Shown here: positions 25,737 to 33,331 of the stretch, in pieces | How the letters are laid out: every line of letters starts with the position of its first letter | Position numbering within the stretch: the first letter of the stretch is position 1 | Notes under the pieces: generated by a model | What the model saw: only the letters and a program-made list of their open reading frames with translations | Told to the model about the DNA's origin: nothing | The model's database searches: none | Translations under genes and position numbers: made by a program | From: Bacteroidaceae bacterium | GTDB taxonomy: Bacteria > Bacteroidota > Bacteroidia > Bacteroidales > Bacteroidaceae | Length of the DNA: 45,201 bases | Reading direction: 5' to 3' | Assembly (NCBI GenBank): GCA_017429525.1 | Contig: JAFROT010000041.1 | Span: 1-45,201, forward strand

Positions 25737-27899
25737 CTATCGGCGGCGCAGCAAGTACTGGTTGCCGCTCCTCGTGTGGCGGCTCACGATGCCCTCTATG
25801 CCTTGCAGCTGCCGGCCGAAGGCCGTGAGGGCGGGTGGCGTGAAGGCCGTGCCCACCAGCCGGCGCATCGTCTGCGATAGCGCGGCGCCACTGTACCAAT
25901 ATGTCGAGCCGCTCGGATAGTCCTGATTCCCGGCTACTTCAGCCGTCTCGGCATCGGCCTGGCTGCCGGCTTCGAAGTACTCCAGCACATATTGCAGCGC
26001 GCTGGGCAAGCGGTGGAACTGGCGGTTGCTCGCCATCAGCTCGGCCGTCTCGGCATCGTCCAACCAATAGCGTGCACCGTGGTCGAGCTCGTAGAGAGCC
26101 TGAGCGAAGAGTTGCTCGTGGTTAGGCGTCGTGCTGACATCGATGTTGCCCGTGACGCGCACGCCGATGAAGCGGCGCGAGCCCGAGGGGTCGGTCAGCA
26201 CGTCGGTCATGTTGGTCGTAGCGATGAACGTGGCCAGGCGTGGCACCTCTTCGATGTGCTTGGCATACGGACGCCTCACCTTGACCGATGGCAGCTGGAC
26301 GATGTTCTTGAGGAACCCCTGCTGCTTCTGCGGCGAGATGCGGTTGAACTCGTCCAGGTTGATCAGCAGCATCTGCGCCATCGCCTGGTGCACGGGCCTC
26401 TCCTCCGCGAGCGAGAGGTTGTCGGTATAGCCCCACGAACGTAGTTCGCGCGGGAGCAGGTTGCGACAGAACGTGCTCTTGTGCATGCCTTGAGGCGAGA
26501 CCAGTAGCGGCACCAACGCGTTGCCGAAGCGCTGGTCGCGCCCCAGCCATTGTGCCACCATCGCCAGCAGCCAGACGTGGAACCAGCGGGCCCATTGCTC
26601 AGGTTGGTCGGTAGGCACCGTGGCCGCCAGGGCGCTGATGCGGTCGCGCCCATCCCAGCGGCCATCGCATTGGAACAGGTACTCCTCGATAGGGTTGTAG
26701 GTAGGGACAAGGGTCGAATTGACAAAGCGGTGCACGTCGCGGTCCCACACGTTGAGGCCCGCCTTGTGCAGGTCGATGGTGAACGTGTTGACCACCTGCT
26801 CCGTCACTGGCTGCCACGGCGTCGCCCACGAGTGGTTGGGGCGGAACTCGGTGTAGCCCATGATGGTGTTGTGGCGGAAGACGTAGCGCGTCTGCATGCG
26901 GCGGATGAGGTCGCTCATCAGGTCGCCCGAAGAGGTGGGACGTCCCCGCCTGCGTGTCACGTTGTCGTCGGCATAGACAGCCATGACGACGGTTCTGACG
27001 AAGTCTTGCGTCAGACCTGGTTCATCTTTGAATTTCAAGTGGTTCCACAGGTGGCAGACAGCCTCTTCCTCACCGATGCCCGACTGGGCCATCTCTGTGG
27101 CGACGCCTGTCGTGAAGCCCTGCCACCACTCATTCGTGTTGCGCGTCATCCCGCCTAATGACGCTTCGGTCTTACCTACTGCACGCTCGTACAGCTGTTC
27201 GTTGCGCGCATACGTCTCCATCTCCACCTCGCGGTAGTCACGTTGCGGTTCGGGCAGCGCCAGCAGGTGCATCTCCGTGTCGGCAACGGCCTCGTTGGGC
27301 GCGCCGTTGCTGATGCGTAGAGGTGCTGCCTGCAGGTTCGTCAGCGGGTGCTCGTCCAGTGGCATGAGCATCCCCTGCTTGAGGGAAGGCTCCATGCGCG
27401 TCACCTTCTGGCCGAGCACGCCGTCGTACACGGGCACCACTTGTCGGTAAGCGCGGACGTACAGGTCCTCGGCATCCACTTCCGAGGTGGGCGCCACGCC
27501 GTTCTCGGCCTCGATGCGCACCAGGATCTTCACCGAGTGCCCGCTGGCGCCAGTGAAGGTCGCCCATGTCGAGGGCAGGAGCATCGCCCTGCGCTTGAGC
27601 TGCTCGCAGGCTTCGGCATCAGCCAGCTCCTTCACCTCCAGCACTACGAGCCCGTTGAACGCCACCATGTGGAGGTCGCCCAGCGCATCGCGACCCAGTT
27701 CGCAGCTTACGTGCAAGCGTGGAATCTCATGGAGGCGATAGTACGTCCCGAAGTGTGAGTGCGACCGCAGCGAGGCTCGGTAGTCGCTGATCAGGAATCG
27801 GTTAGGATCCTGCGTGATACGTTGCAAGAACCATTCAGCATCGCGCGTCAGCAGGTGCAGTCGGTTCTCCTTGTCTGTTCTTATACTTGTAAATTTCAT
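25737..27899 (-). CDS. VirE/BT4734-type protein: primase-like N-terminus plus P-loop helicase-like ATPase
   Basis: 720 residues from the Met at 27899. N-terminal part (about 60-230) matches the BT4734/BF3469 (VirE N-terminal) family, seen as LHEIPRLHVSCELGRD and TGASGHSVKILVRIE, which resembles archaeo-eukaryotic primase folds. From about residue 440 comes a VirE-type ATPase (PF05272): Walker A-like LLVSPQGMHKST (about 470), acidic LLINLDEFNRI, and sensor-like LATFIATTNMTDVLTDPSGSRRFIGV. The tail resembles DUF3874. The architecture is that of a replicative primase-helicase of phages and plasmids; the cellular role of these Bacteroidales proteins is unknown. It follows the DUF6078 gene on the same strand, and motif clusters flank the pair. 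An upstream Met at 27965 adds only hydrophobic residues and was not used. Confidence 0.85.
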   Translation of the reverse strand: MKFTSIRTDKENRLHLLTRDAEWFLQRITQDPNRFLISDYRASLRSHSHFGTYYRLHEIPRLHVSCELGRDALGDLHMVAFNGLVVLEVKELADAEACEQLKRRAMLLPSTWATFTGASGHSVKILVRIEAENGVAPTSEVDAEDLYVRAYRQVVPVYDGVLGQKVTRMEPSLKQGMLMPLDEHPLTNLQAAPLRISNGAPNEAVADTEMHLLALPEPQRDYREVEMETYARNEQLYERAVGKTEASLGGMTRNTNEWWQGFTTGVATEMAQSGIGEEEAVCHLWNHLKFKDEPGLTQDFVRTVVMAVYADDNVTRRRGRPTSSGDLMSDLIRRMQTRYVFRHNTIMGYTEFRPNHSWATPWQPVTEQVVNTFTIDLHKAGLNVWDRDVHRFVNSTLVPTYNPIEEYLFQCDGRWDGRDRISALAATVPTDQPEQWARWFHVWLLAMVAQWLGRDQRFGNALVPLLVSPQGMHKSTFCRNLLPRELRSWGYTDNLSLAEERPVHQAMAQMLLINLDEFNRISPQKQQGFLKNIVQLPSVKVRRPYAKHIEEVPRLATFIATTNMTDVLTDPSGSRRFIGVRVTGNIDVSTTPNHEQLFAQALYELDHGARYWLDDAETAELMASNRQFHRLPSALQYVLEYFEAGSQADAETAEVAGNQDYPSGSTYWYSGAALSQTMRRLVGTAFTPPALTAFGRQLQGIEGIVSRHTRSGNQYLLRRR

Positions 27900-27949
27900 T
27901 AGATATGTGAGTTTTGTGAGGTTAAAAAGTAAAGTCAGCCAGATGAAGA

Positions 27950-27959
27950 GGGTTAACCC
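27950..27959. promoter_or_regulatory. Perfect 10-bp palindrome upstream of the VirE-type gene
   Basis: GGGTTAACCC is fully palindromic and lies 51 bases before the VirE-type start. A possible operator; chance cannot be excluded at this length. Confidence 0.3.
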
Positions 27960-28070
27960 GTTCAATCTGATTCATTGCTAAGGTTGTGGGCAGTCGGCAG
28001 CAAACTTTAGATGACTGCTTAGGCCTCTCTTGAACATTCGCGTCGGGCTGAGCAGCCGTTTGTGTCGGCT

Positions 28071-28110
28071 TGTCTCATTAATGAGACTGATGAGTCTCAC
28101 TGATGAGACA
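28071..28110. promoter_or_regulatory. Four alternating TGTCTCA/TGAGACA half-sites
   Basis: TGTCTCA (28071), TGAGAC (28082), GTCTCA (28094) and TGAGACA (28104) alternate in orientation, so inner and outer pairs can form hairpins. It sits 12 bases past the DUF6078 stop and about 170 bases before the VirE-type start, so it may attenuate or control the second gene. The same half-site pair, spaced by 5 bases, occurs at 37513-37531. Confidence 0.55.
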
Positions 28111-28121
28111 ACCTGGCGCGA

Positions 28122-28556
28122 CTATTCGGGGAAATAGTAGCGAACGGTTGTCTGGTCGTAGACGGGCGGTTGCGTGTAGCCGAAGTAGCGGAAGACGGCA
28201 GCCACGCGTTTTTGCTGCTCGGGCGTGATCACGTAGCGTCCGGCACGATAGCGGTAGTACTGAGCGCGGCTGCCGAAGCACGCTTCGAGCACGTTGCGCA
28301 GTCGAGACACGTCATCAGACTTGACATTGTTGAAGATCTTTGTCATCCCTCGCGCTACGACGACCGGTTCGTCGGCCACGAAGAGGTTGCACTTCTCTCC
28401 CCGGCGAGCAGCGGGCAGCACGGTGGCATGTTGCTCCAGCGTCGCGGGGGCGAGTGTGGCCGCATGACGGCGTAGGCACGTCTCGGCCAGCGGACAATCA
28501 CTTTGGTAACAGATGGCCCATTTACGGGGCACTTCCTTGAACGTAAACTCTGTCAT
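28122..28556 (-). CDS. DUF6078 family protein
   Basis: 144 residues from the Met at 28556 (MTEFTFKEVPRKWAICYQSDCPLAETCLRRH). Matches my recollection of the Bacteroidales family DUF6078: two closely spaced Cys pairs near the N-terminus (CYQSDCPLAETC), possibly a metal site, and a C-terminal half with LRNVLEACFGSRAQYYRYRAGRYVITPEQQ. No signal peptide. In Bacteroidales it is commonly a neighbour of VirE/BT4734-type genes, as here, which suggests a functional pair. It has its own promoter at 28602-28609 and its product is small and basic, so nucleic-acid binding is plausible but not shown. Confidence 0.75.
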   Translation of the reverse strand: MTEFTFKEVPRKWAICYQSDCPLAETCLRRHAATLAPATLEQHATVLPAARRGEKCNLFVADEPVVVARGMTKIFNNVKSDDVSRLRNVLEACFGSRAQYYRYRAGRYVITPEQQKRVAAVFRYFGYTQPPVYDQTTVRYYFPE

Positions 28557-28601
28557 GAGGTACAAAATTTAAGGGTTAAAAATACGGTTCCTAAATCGAT
28601 G

Positions 28602-28632
28602 CAAAGATACAACATTTCCCATCAAAATCCAA
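28602..28632 (-). promoter_or_regulatory. Promoter of the DUF6078/VirE unit: TTTG, 20-bp spacer, TATCTTTG
   Basis: The minus strand has TATCTTTG at 28609-28602, with TTTG about 20 bases upstream, both matching the Bacteroidetes consensus. Start codon follows about 46 bases later. Confidence 0.7.
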
Positions 28633-28691
28633 ATTTATCCCCTCTATTATCCTTTCCTAAATGTTAAAAACCGTGTTAAAAACATTTAAAT

Positions 28692-28782
28692 CCTTCACTC
28701 GTCACCCCATCCTTCACACTATCCTTCACCGCCTACCAATTTGAACATCAACCATTAACATCAAAATGTGAAGGCGTGAAGG
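28692..28782. repeat. CCTTCAC/GTGAAGG motif cluster B (right end of the VirE unit)
   Basis: CCTTCAC at 28692, 28711 and 28723, then GTGAAGG at 28768 and 28776 (8-bp spacing). Read on the minus strand, order, spacing and flanking bases match cluster A. The region 28566-28960 is otherwise an AT-rich gap with no gene. Confidence 0.75.
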
Positions 28783-28845
28783 ATAAATGAGGCAAAAACT
28801 CATAGTGTAAATATCGGTAACATTTCAGATTAGGTGGGTCCTAAT

Positions 28846-28875
28846 AATTAGCTTCAGATGTTTTTGTAGCTAATT
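28846..28875. terminator. AT-rich hairpin downstream of the restriction operon
   Basis: AATTAGCT (28846-28853) pairs with AGCTAATT (28868-28875). It lies just past the last gene of the minus-strand defence operon and may end that transcript. Confidence 0.4.
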
Positions 28876-28889
28876 TTCGAGAGGATTCA

Positions 28890-28982
28890 CACTTTAGGTC
28901 GCCGAAGCATTCTTCAGACTCACTGCGTTCGAAGAAGTGTCGCAAGCGCCGAGTGGCGGGCTATGATTCAAAGCCTAAAGTG
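28890..28982. repeat. Dispersed repeat, copy 2, bounded by a 9-bp inverted repeat
   Basis: CACTTTAGG (28890-28898) and CCTAAAGTG (28974-28982) enclose a segment that, on the minus strand, contains ACTCGGCGCTTGCGA and GTGAGTCTGAAG, like the copies at 18243 and 37612. It covers the 3' end of the small protein gene at 28961. Confidence 0.5.
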
Positions 28983-29146
28983 CGAAGCATCCGAAAGAGC
29001 ACAAAGCATCGAAGCAAAAGGAAATGTCTGCCAAGGCCACGTTGTTCCTCCAGCTCATCCGCTTTCTTCAGCATCTCATCCGTCAAGGTCAGTCCCACTT
29101 TCTCCAACCCTTTGATGCTGGCATATAAAGTTTCAAGTTTAGTCAT
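28961..29146 (-). CDS. Small defence-operon protein, C-terminally truncated
   Basis: 61 residues. The first 34 or so (MTKLETLYASIKGLEKVGL..., DEMLKKADELEEQ) form a charged helical segment like small proteins of about 80-90 residues that I recall beside helicase/methyltransferase systems in Bacteroidetes. After ELEEQ the sequence becomes Arg/Phe/Leu-rich and is encoded by the dispersed repeat at 28890-28982, so the native C-terminus has been replaced. It is the last gene of the defence operon, 40 bp after the DprA-like gene. Function unknown; probably inactive if the lost tail mattered. Confidence 0.5.
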   Translation of the reverse strand: MTKLETLYASIKGLEKVGLTLTDEMLKKADELEEQRGLGRHFLLLRCFVLFRMLRTLGFES

Positions 29147-29186
29147 AAGGCGTATGATGAATAATAGATTATGTAATCTTTTATGG

Positions 29187-29633
29187 TTATATGGTAATGA
29201 GCTTATCTGAAAAATCTGTTTTTAGGGGATATAAGCTGCTGGATGCTGTGTTGCCAACTATTAAGATTCGGTCGGCTTGTTCGCAGATGTAGCGGTTGCG
29301 GGCAATGGCTGTTGTGCGAGATTGGCGAGAGGATGAGGAGGTGGAGATGATGAGCAGGCGACCACTGTCGAGCAAAGGCTGCAGGTCTGCGGGAATGGTC
29401 TTGTACATGGCTCGTGCCAGCACGAGGATAATCGGTTGCTGCCCTTTGACCAAGAAGCGCCAGACATCCTTCTCTAATCGACTGCTGAACCCGCTGATAA
29501 CGCACTGTCCTTCGTCCCTCATCTTCACGGCCCAATCATAACACTTCAGCACCATATCCACAGGAATGGTGCTCGATGCTAAGAAAGCGGTCTTGGACAA
29601 CTTAAGCAGATCCTTATTGCCGAAGTAATCCAT
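29187..29633 (-). CDS. DprA/SMF-like Rossmann-fold protein in a restriction operon
   Basis: 148 residues. The pattern GQCVISGFSSRLEKDVWRFLVKGQQPIILVLARAMYKTIPADLQPLLDSGRLLIIS is that of the DprA/Smf Rossmann core (DprA typically has SGxAxGID...). This one is short, lacks the N-terminal SAM and C-terminal winged-helix domains of the competence protein, and has no GID motif. Its ATG lies 2 bases after the methyltransferase stop, so it belongs to that operon. DprA-like domains in defence loci are thought to bind DNA ends or nucleotides; a role in substrate recognition or nucleotide sensing is an inference. Confidence 0.65.
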   Translation of the reverse strand: MDYFGNKDLLKLSKTAFLASSTIPVDMVLKCYDWAVKMRDEGQCVISGFSSRLEKDVWRFLVKGQQPIILVLARAMYKTIPADLQPLLDSGRLLIISTSSSSRQSRTTAIARNRYICEQADRILIVGNTASSSLYPLKTDFSDKLITI

Positions 29634-29635
29634 AT

Positions 29636-32600
29636 CTAATCAAGGTGGAAGATGATTTTCCAGGCTGTCTTTCCTTTCGGGTTGATACCTGACCTAAAAG
29701 AAATCTTGGTTACCGCCTTCACAAGTGTTTTGTCGTCGCAGACCAACTTGATGGAAGGGATAGCCTTGGCTGTGTATGGGCAATGATCGTTAGAGAGTTT
29801 GATTCTTCCGTTTTCCATCACCAGTACTTGCCTGGCGAATTCTTCATCGTCAAGGTATCGCTTAATAGTCGTTTTCTCACCGCTGCTGATTTTCTCCAGC
29901 GTTTCGTGGCGAACCGTCATAGTAAGCGTGTTGTCTTTTGACGCAGGTTCTTGCTTCTGAAGCCTCTGCTGAGGTTTTTGCTGAGGTTTCGCTTGCTGGG
30001 GCTTTTGAGGCAGAGGGGTAGATTCACGTTCCTCGTTCAACTCATCACCCATGCGGTATTTGATATCATAGTTGATGATGAAGTCGAGCTCTTCTTCCGT
30101 GAAGCCATAGTGCGTGGCAAGGGCTTTGTCAATCTCGTCGATGATGGGTTTGGACTTTGCTGGTAAATATTGTGCAAATGTTACATCGCCAGTTCTATAA
30201 ACAGCATCAACCATCTCTGCATTATCCTGCATTTCTTGCATTAGAACATCACATAAAGAAATTAATTTCTTCTTTAATTGTCCATTGATATTTTCATATT
30301 CAATTGGAAAGTCTTTTAAATCACTCGGGTTATTTGTTCTTGCGTCAGAGTGCATTACATAATACCAAAAATATAGTGAACTATTAAGAACGGAAGTAAA
30401 CACCTTTAATTGTTCTATTGTGTCAAAATAGAGATGTGTTTCACGGGATGATGAGCTCTTTACCCCATTTAAGAAAAACAGAGGTTTGAACGTAGACATA
30501 AACTTCCAATATCGTCCGCCACTGTTTTTATAGTAGAAAACATTCTCACTATTTCTAACAGAATAATAGCCAATATTCTTTGATATATCATTTAGAGACT
30601 TTAGCATATCACATTCTGCAGAACAGCAAATCTTAGGAAATATATCTGACCGACAGACCTCCTTACTATTAAAATATGATACATTTTGGAATAACAGTTT
30701 TCTATTTTCCGATTTCCATTTATAATAATATGTAGTATATATAGTATTACAATTACTCTGATTACCTAATTGTGAGACAAAGATAGATAAATTTCTTTCT
30801 GCTCCCTCAAATAGTTTACTAGGTCTCTCAGCATAATTGCTAATATACGAATTGGCAGTCTTATTAATGAAGACCTTCATGAGCGATTCCATTCTTGCCG
30901 TACAAAAAGCACTTATAGGTATAATCATGCCAATATAGTTCCCATTTTTCATTATACAGAATGAACGTTCAATACAATATGAATACAAATTGCCAGAGTC
31001 TATTGTATTATAATTGTGGACAGTGTATATACTTCTAACTTTACTATACTCCACATACGGCGGATTGCCAATAATCACATCGAAGCCGCCATTGCCATAG
31101 ATGATGTCGTAGAACTCGGCGAGCCAGTGGAATGGCTGGTGAGTGCGCTTCCATTTGTCATAGTCCATGCCTGGGGCGGTGGCGATGTGGAGATTGTGAT
31201 TCAGCAGTTCATTAAGCTTTGCAAGGCGGTCTTTCAGTTGCGCCTTGGCGTGCTTGAATGTTTCCAAATCGGCGTCCTGCTCCAACTGTACTTTGCGGAA
31301 AGTGTCGTAAGCTGATGAAACAATGTCTATCTCATTATAGACTTTACTCTCAAACTCCTCACGGGCGAACATATCCATATACTTCACACCTTCTTCCATC
31401 TCCTTCTCTGTAGCATAACCCACCAGCGTGTTGCCACAACGGATATTGAAATCCACGTCGGGCAATGGTTCCAAGCCGAGATTCTGGTCACGAGGATTGA
31501 CATCTACCACAGCCACCATCTTCAGGAACAGGCGCAGTTTGGCTATCTCGGTTGCCTCCACCATGATATCCACGCCATAGAGGTTGCGCAGGATAATGCT
31601 CTTGTAGATGAAGTAGCGGATATTGGAGCGATATTTTACATTCAGTTCTCTCAGTTCTTCCTCGAAGAGTTTGGGATTCTGTGCATTCCAGTCCTGCATA
31701 CGGGTGATGCACACCTCATAGAGTGGCTCCAGAATATTGAGGGCTGCAAATAGGAATGCACCAGAGCCGCAGGTGGGGTCGAGGATGCTTACATGCTGCA
31801 ATGCTGAATAGAAATGCTTCACTAAAAGATGATCATCAGTATTCAGCAACACATCGTAAGTAAACTGACGGATGTCTAGATTATAAGTGATGAAGTCGTT
31901 GACCTCTGTAATCTCGCCCTTCACGATTTTCTGGCGGATACTATCGTAGCGTTGCAACCGCTCTACCGTCTCTCGCCATATCTCTGTAGGCAGGTTCCAA
32001 GGCTCAGGAGTGCGCTCGTTCCAACGGCTGCGACGTTCCAGCAAGTTGGGCTTAGTGGTGTCGATACCCTCAGCGATGTAGTCAGGTATAGGCGTCTCGT
32101 GCCCATGCTTTACTGCATCATAGATATAGGTGTCGCCACTCTCCTTCAGGAATTGCCAAATGCTGCCGTTCGTCTTAAAGGCATTGGCAGTTGTCTTCTT
32201 TGTGGCATCAAGCAGGAAGGGCACAATCGTGTTGCGACCGATGTACTCTGTAATGTCCTCTTTAGTATAGTAGGCCCCCATCTGGGCACGGTCGTTGATA
32301 TACTGCTCGAAGATGTAACCCAGCACGTCTGGGTTGATGTCGCGACCAGTGGCCGTCAGACGGTCGTCAAGGTGCCAGTGCCAGTTGTCGAAGAAGGCAA
32401 ACAGGCTCACGAAGGCTTCATCTGCAATGTCGATGTCGGGATAGTTCTTTTCCAGTTCGTGTTCATCGAACATCCCCCCGTTCAGATAAGGTATGCGACC
32501 GTACTTCTGCAGGAAGTCGCGTTCGTGGCGAGGAGAGTTGAGGCCATCGTGGAAGAGTGAGCGTAGGAATCCCTTATAGAAGGTATAGAACTTGCCACTA

Positions 32601-33298
32601 CGTTGTTGTACCAACGTAAGTTTATCACGCAGATAGTTGACGTTCAAATCGAGAAAGCCTTTCTTCTGAATGAAGTAACAGAACATCAGGCGATTAAGCA
32701 TCACCGAGGTGTACCATTGCTTATTCTGATTATTCTTCGGCTCGATGTTATCGTCTATACCTGTGATGAATTGGGCAAAGCGGGTATGTTCCTTGCGAAA
32801 GCCTTTATAGAAGTCATTGGTTATCTTCTCAGAGTTGATGATGAATGTTCCCTGCACGCGCTCCTTCACATCCATGATGGTGGTCCGCTCATCGAGGCCG
32901 AAAGTGAGGTCGTCAACTTTCTCGAAAAGAAAACCTGCTCGCTCAGCCGTCTCATACTCTACCAATACGAGGTCTCGCTTCTCCACCTTCTTCACAGGCA
33001 CCACCCAAAGATGGTGCTGCGACTTAGGTAAATGGTAGATGCAAATGTAGTCATTGGCCTGTCGGCGAAGGCGGGTGTCTATTTTCTTGCATAGCGAGGA
33101 CGTGGGAATCTCTGCCTGCTGACATGTGAGGACTTGGAATCCGCTGCGTTCGGCAATGAGCTGGAAGGTATAAGTGATGCCCTCGATGAGGAGGTCAAAG
33201 GACTTCTGTCCGTGAGGGTTGTTCCATCCCATTTCGCGGATGAAGAGTTCACGGAAGTTGGATTCTGCAATATGCTCTGTGAAGGTTCGCTTGTTCAT
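29636..33298 (-). CDS. Eco57I-type N6-adenine DNA methyltransferase of an ATP-dependent restriction system
   Basis: 1220 residues. N-terminal region (1-330) of unknown role, then the class I MTase core: DPTCGSGAFLFAALNILEPLYE (about 505, SAM motif I), LYGVDIMVEATEIAKLRLFL, and catalytic motif IV IIGNPPYVEY (about 742). The following 300 residues, the expected target-recognition region, are encoded by strikingly AT-rich DNA (about 30180-31060). After that come a KPQQ-rich linker (about 1105-1130) and a final domain of about 80 residues resembling ASCH/PUA folds (TVRHETLEKISSGEKTTIKR). It methylates adenine to mark host DNA and, with the PLD-SNF2 gene upstream, makes a restriction module. Size and partner recall DrmMI of class 1 DISARM, but drmA, drmB and drmC are absent. 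Confidence 0.85.
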   Translation of the reverse strand: MNKRTFTEHIAESNFRELFIREMGWNNPHGQKSFDLLIEGITYTFQLIAERSGFQVLTCQQAEIPTSSLCKKIDTRLRRQANDYICIYHLPKSQHHLWVVPVKKVEKRDLVLVEYETAERAGFLFEKVDDLTFGLDERTTIMDVKERVQGTFIINSEKITNDFYKGFRKEHTRFAQFITGIDDNIEPKNNQNKQWYTSVMLNRLMFCYFIQKKGFLDLNVNYLRDKLTLVQQRSGKFYTFYKGFLRSLFHDGLNSPRHERDFLQKYGRIPYLNGGMFDEHELEKNYPDIDIADEAFVSLFAFFDNWHWHLDDRLTATGRDINPDVLGYIFEQYINDRAQMGAYYTKEDITEYIGRNTIVPFLLDATKKTTANAFKTNGSIWQFLKESGDTYIYDAVKHGHETPIPDYIAEGIDTTKPNLLERRSRWNERTPEPWNLPTEIWRETVERLQRYDSIRQKIVKGEITEVNDFITYNLDIRQFTYDVLLNTDDHLLVKHFYSALQHVSILDPTCGSGAFLFAALNILEPLYEVCITRMQDWNAQNPKLFEEELRELNVKYRSNIRYFIYKSIILRNLYGVDIMVEATEIAKLRLFLKMVAVVDVNPRDQNLGLEPLPDVDFNIRCGNTLVGYATEKEMEEGVKYMDMFAREEFESKVYNEIDIVSSAYDTFRKVQLEQDADLETFKHAKAQLKDRLAKLNELLNHNLHIATAPGMDYDKWKRTHQPFHWLAEFYDIIYGNGGFDVIIGNPPYVEYSKVRSIYTVHNYNTIDSGNLYSYCIERSFCIMKNGNYIGMIIPISAFCTARMESLMKVFINKTANSYISNYAERPSKLFEGAERNLSIFVSQLGNQSNCNTIYTTYYYKWKSENRKLLFQNVSYFNSKEVCRSDIFPKICCSAECDMLKSLNDISKNIGYYSVRNSENVFYYKNSGGRYWKFMSTFKPLFFLNGVKSSSSRETHLYFDTIEQLKVFTSVLNSSLYFWYYVMHSDARTNNPSDLKDFPIEYENINGQLKKKLISLCDVLMQEMQDNAEMVDAVYRTGDVTFAQYLPAKSKPIIDEIDKALATHYGFTEEELDFIINYDIKYRMGDELNEERESTPLPQKPQQAKPQQKPQQRLQKQEPASKDNTLTMTVRHETLEKISSGEKTTIKRYLDDEEFARQVLVMENGRIKLSNDHCPYTAKAIPSIKLVCDDKTLVKAVTKISFRSGINPKGKTAWKIIFHLD

Positions 33299-33331
33299 GA
33301 GTTAGTTTACAAGTAGACAGTTTACAAGTTG

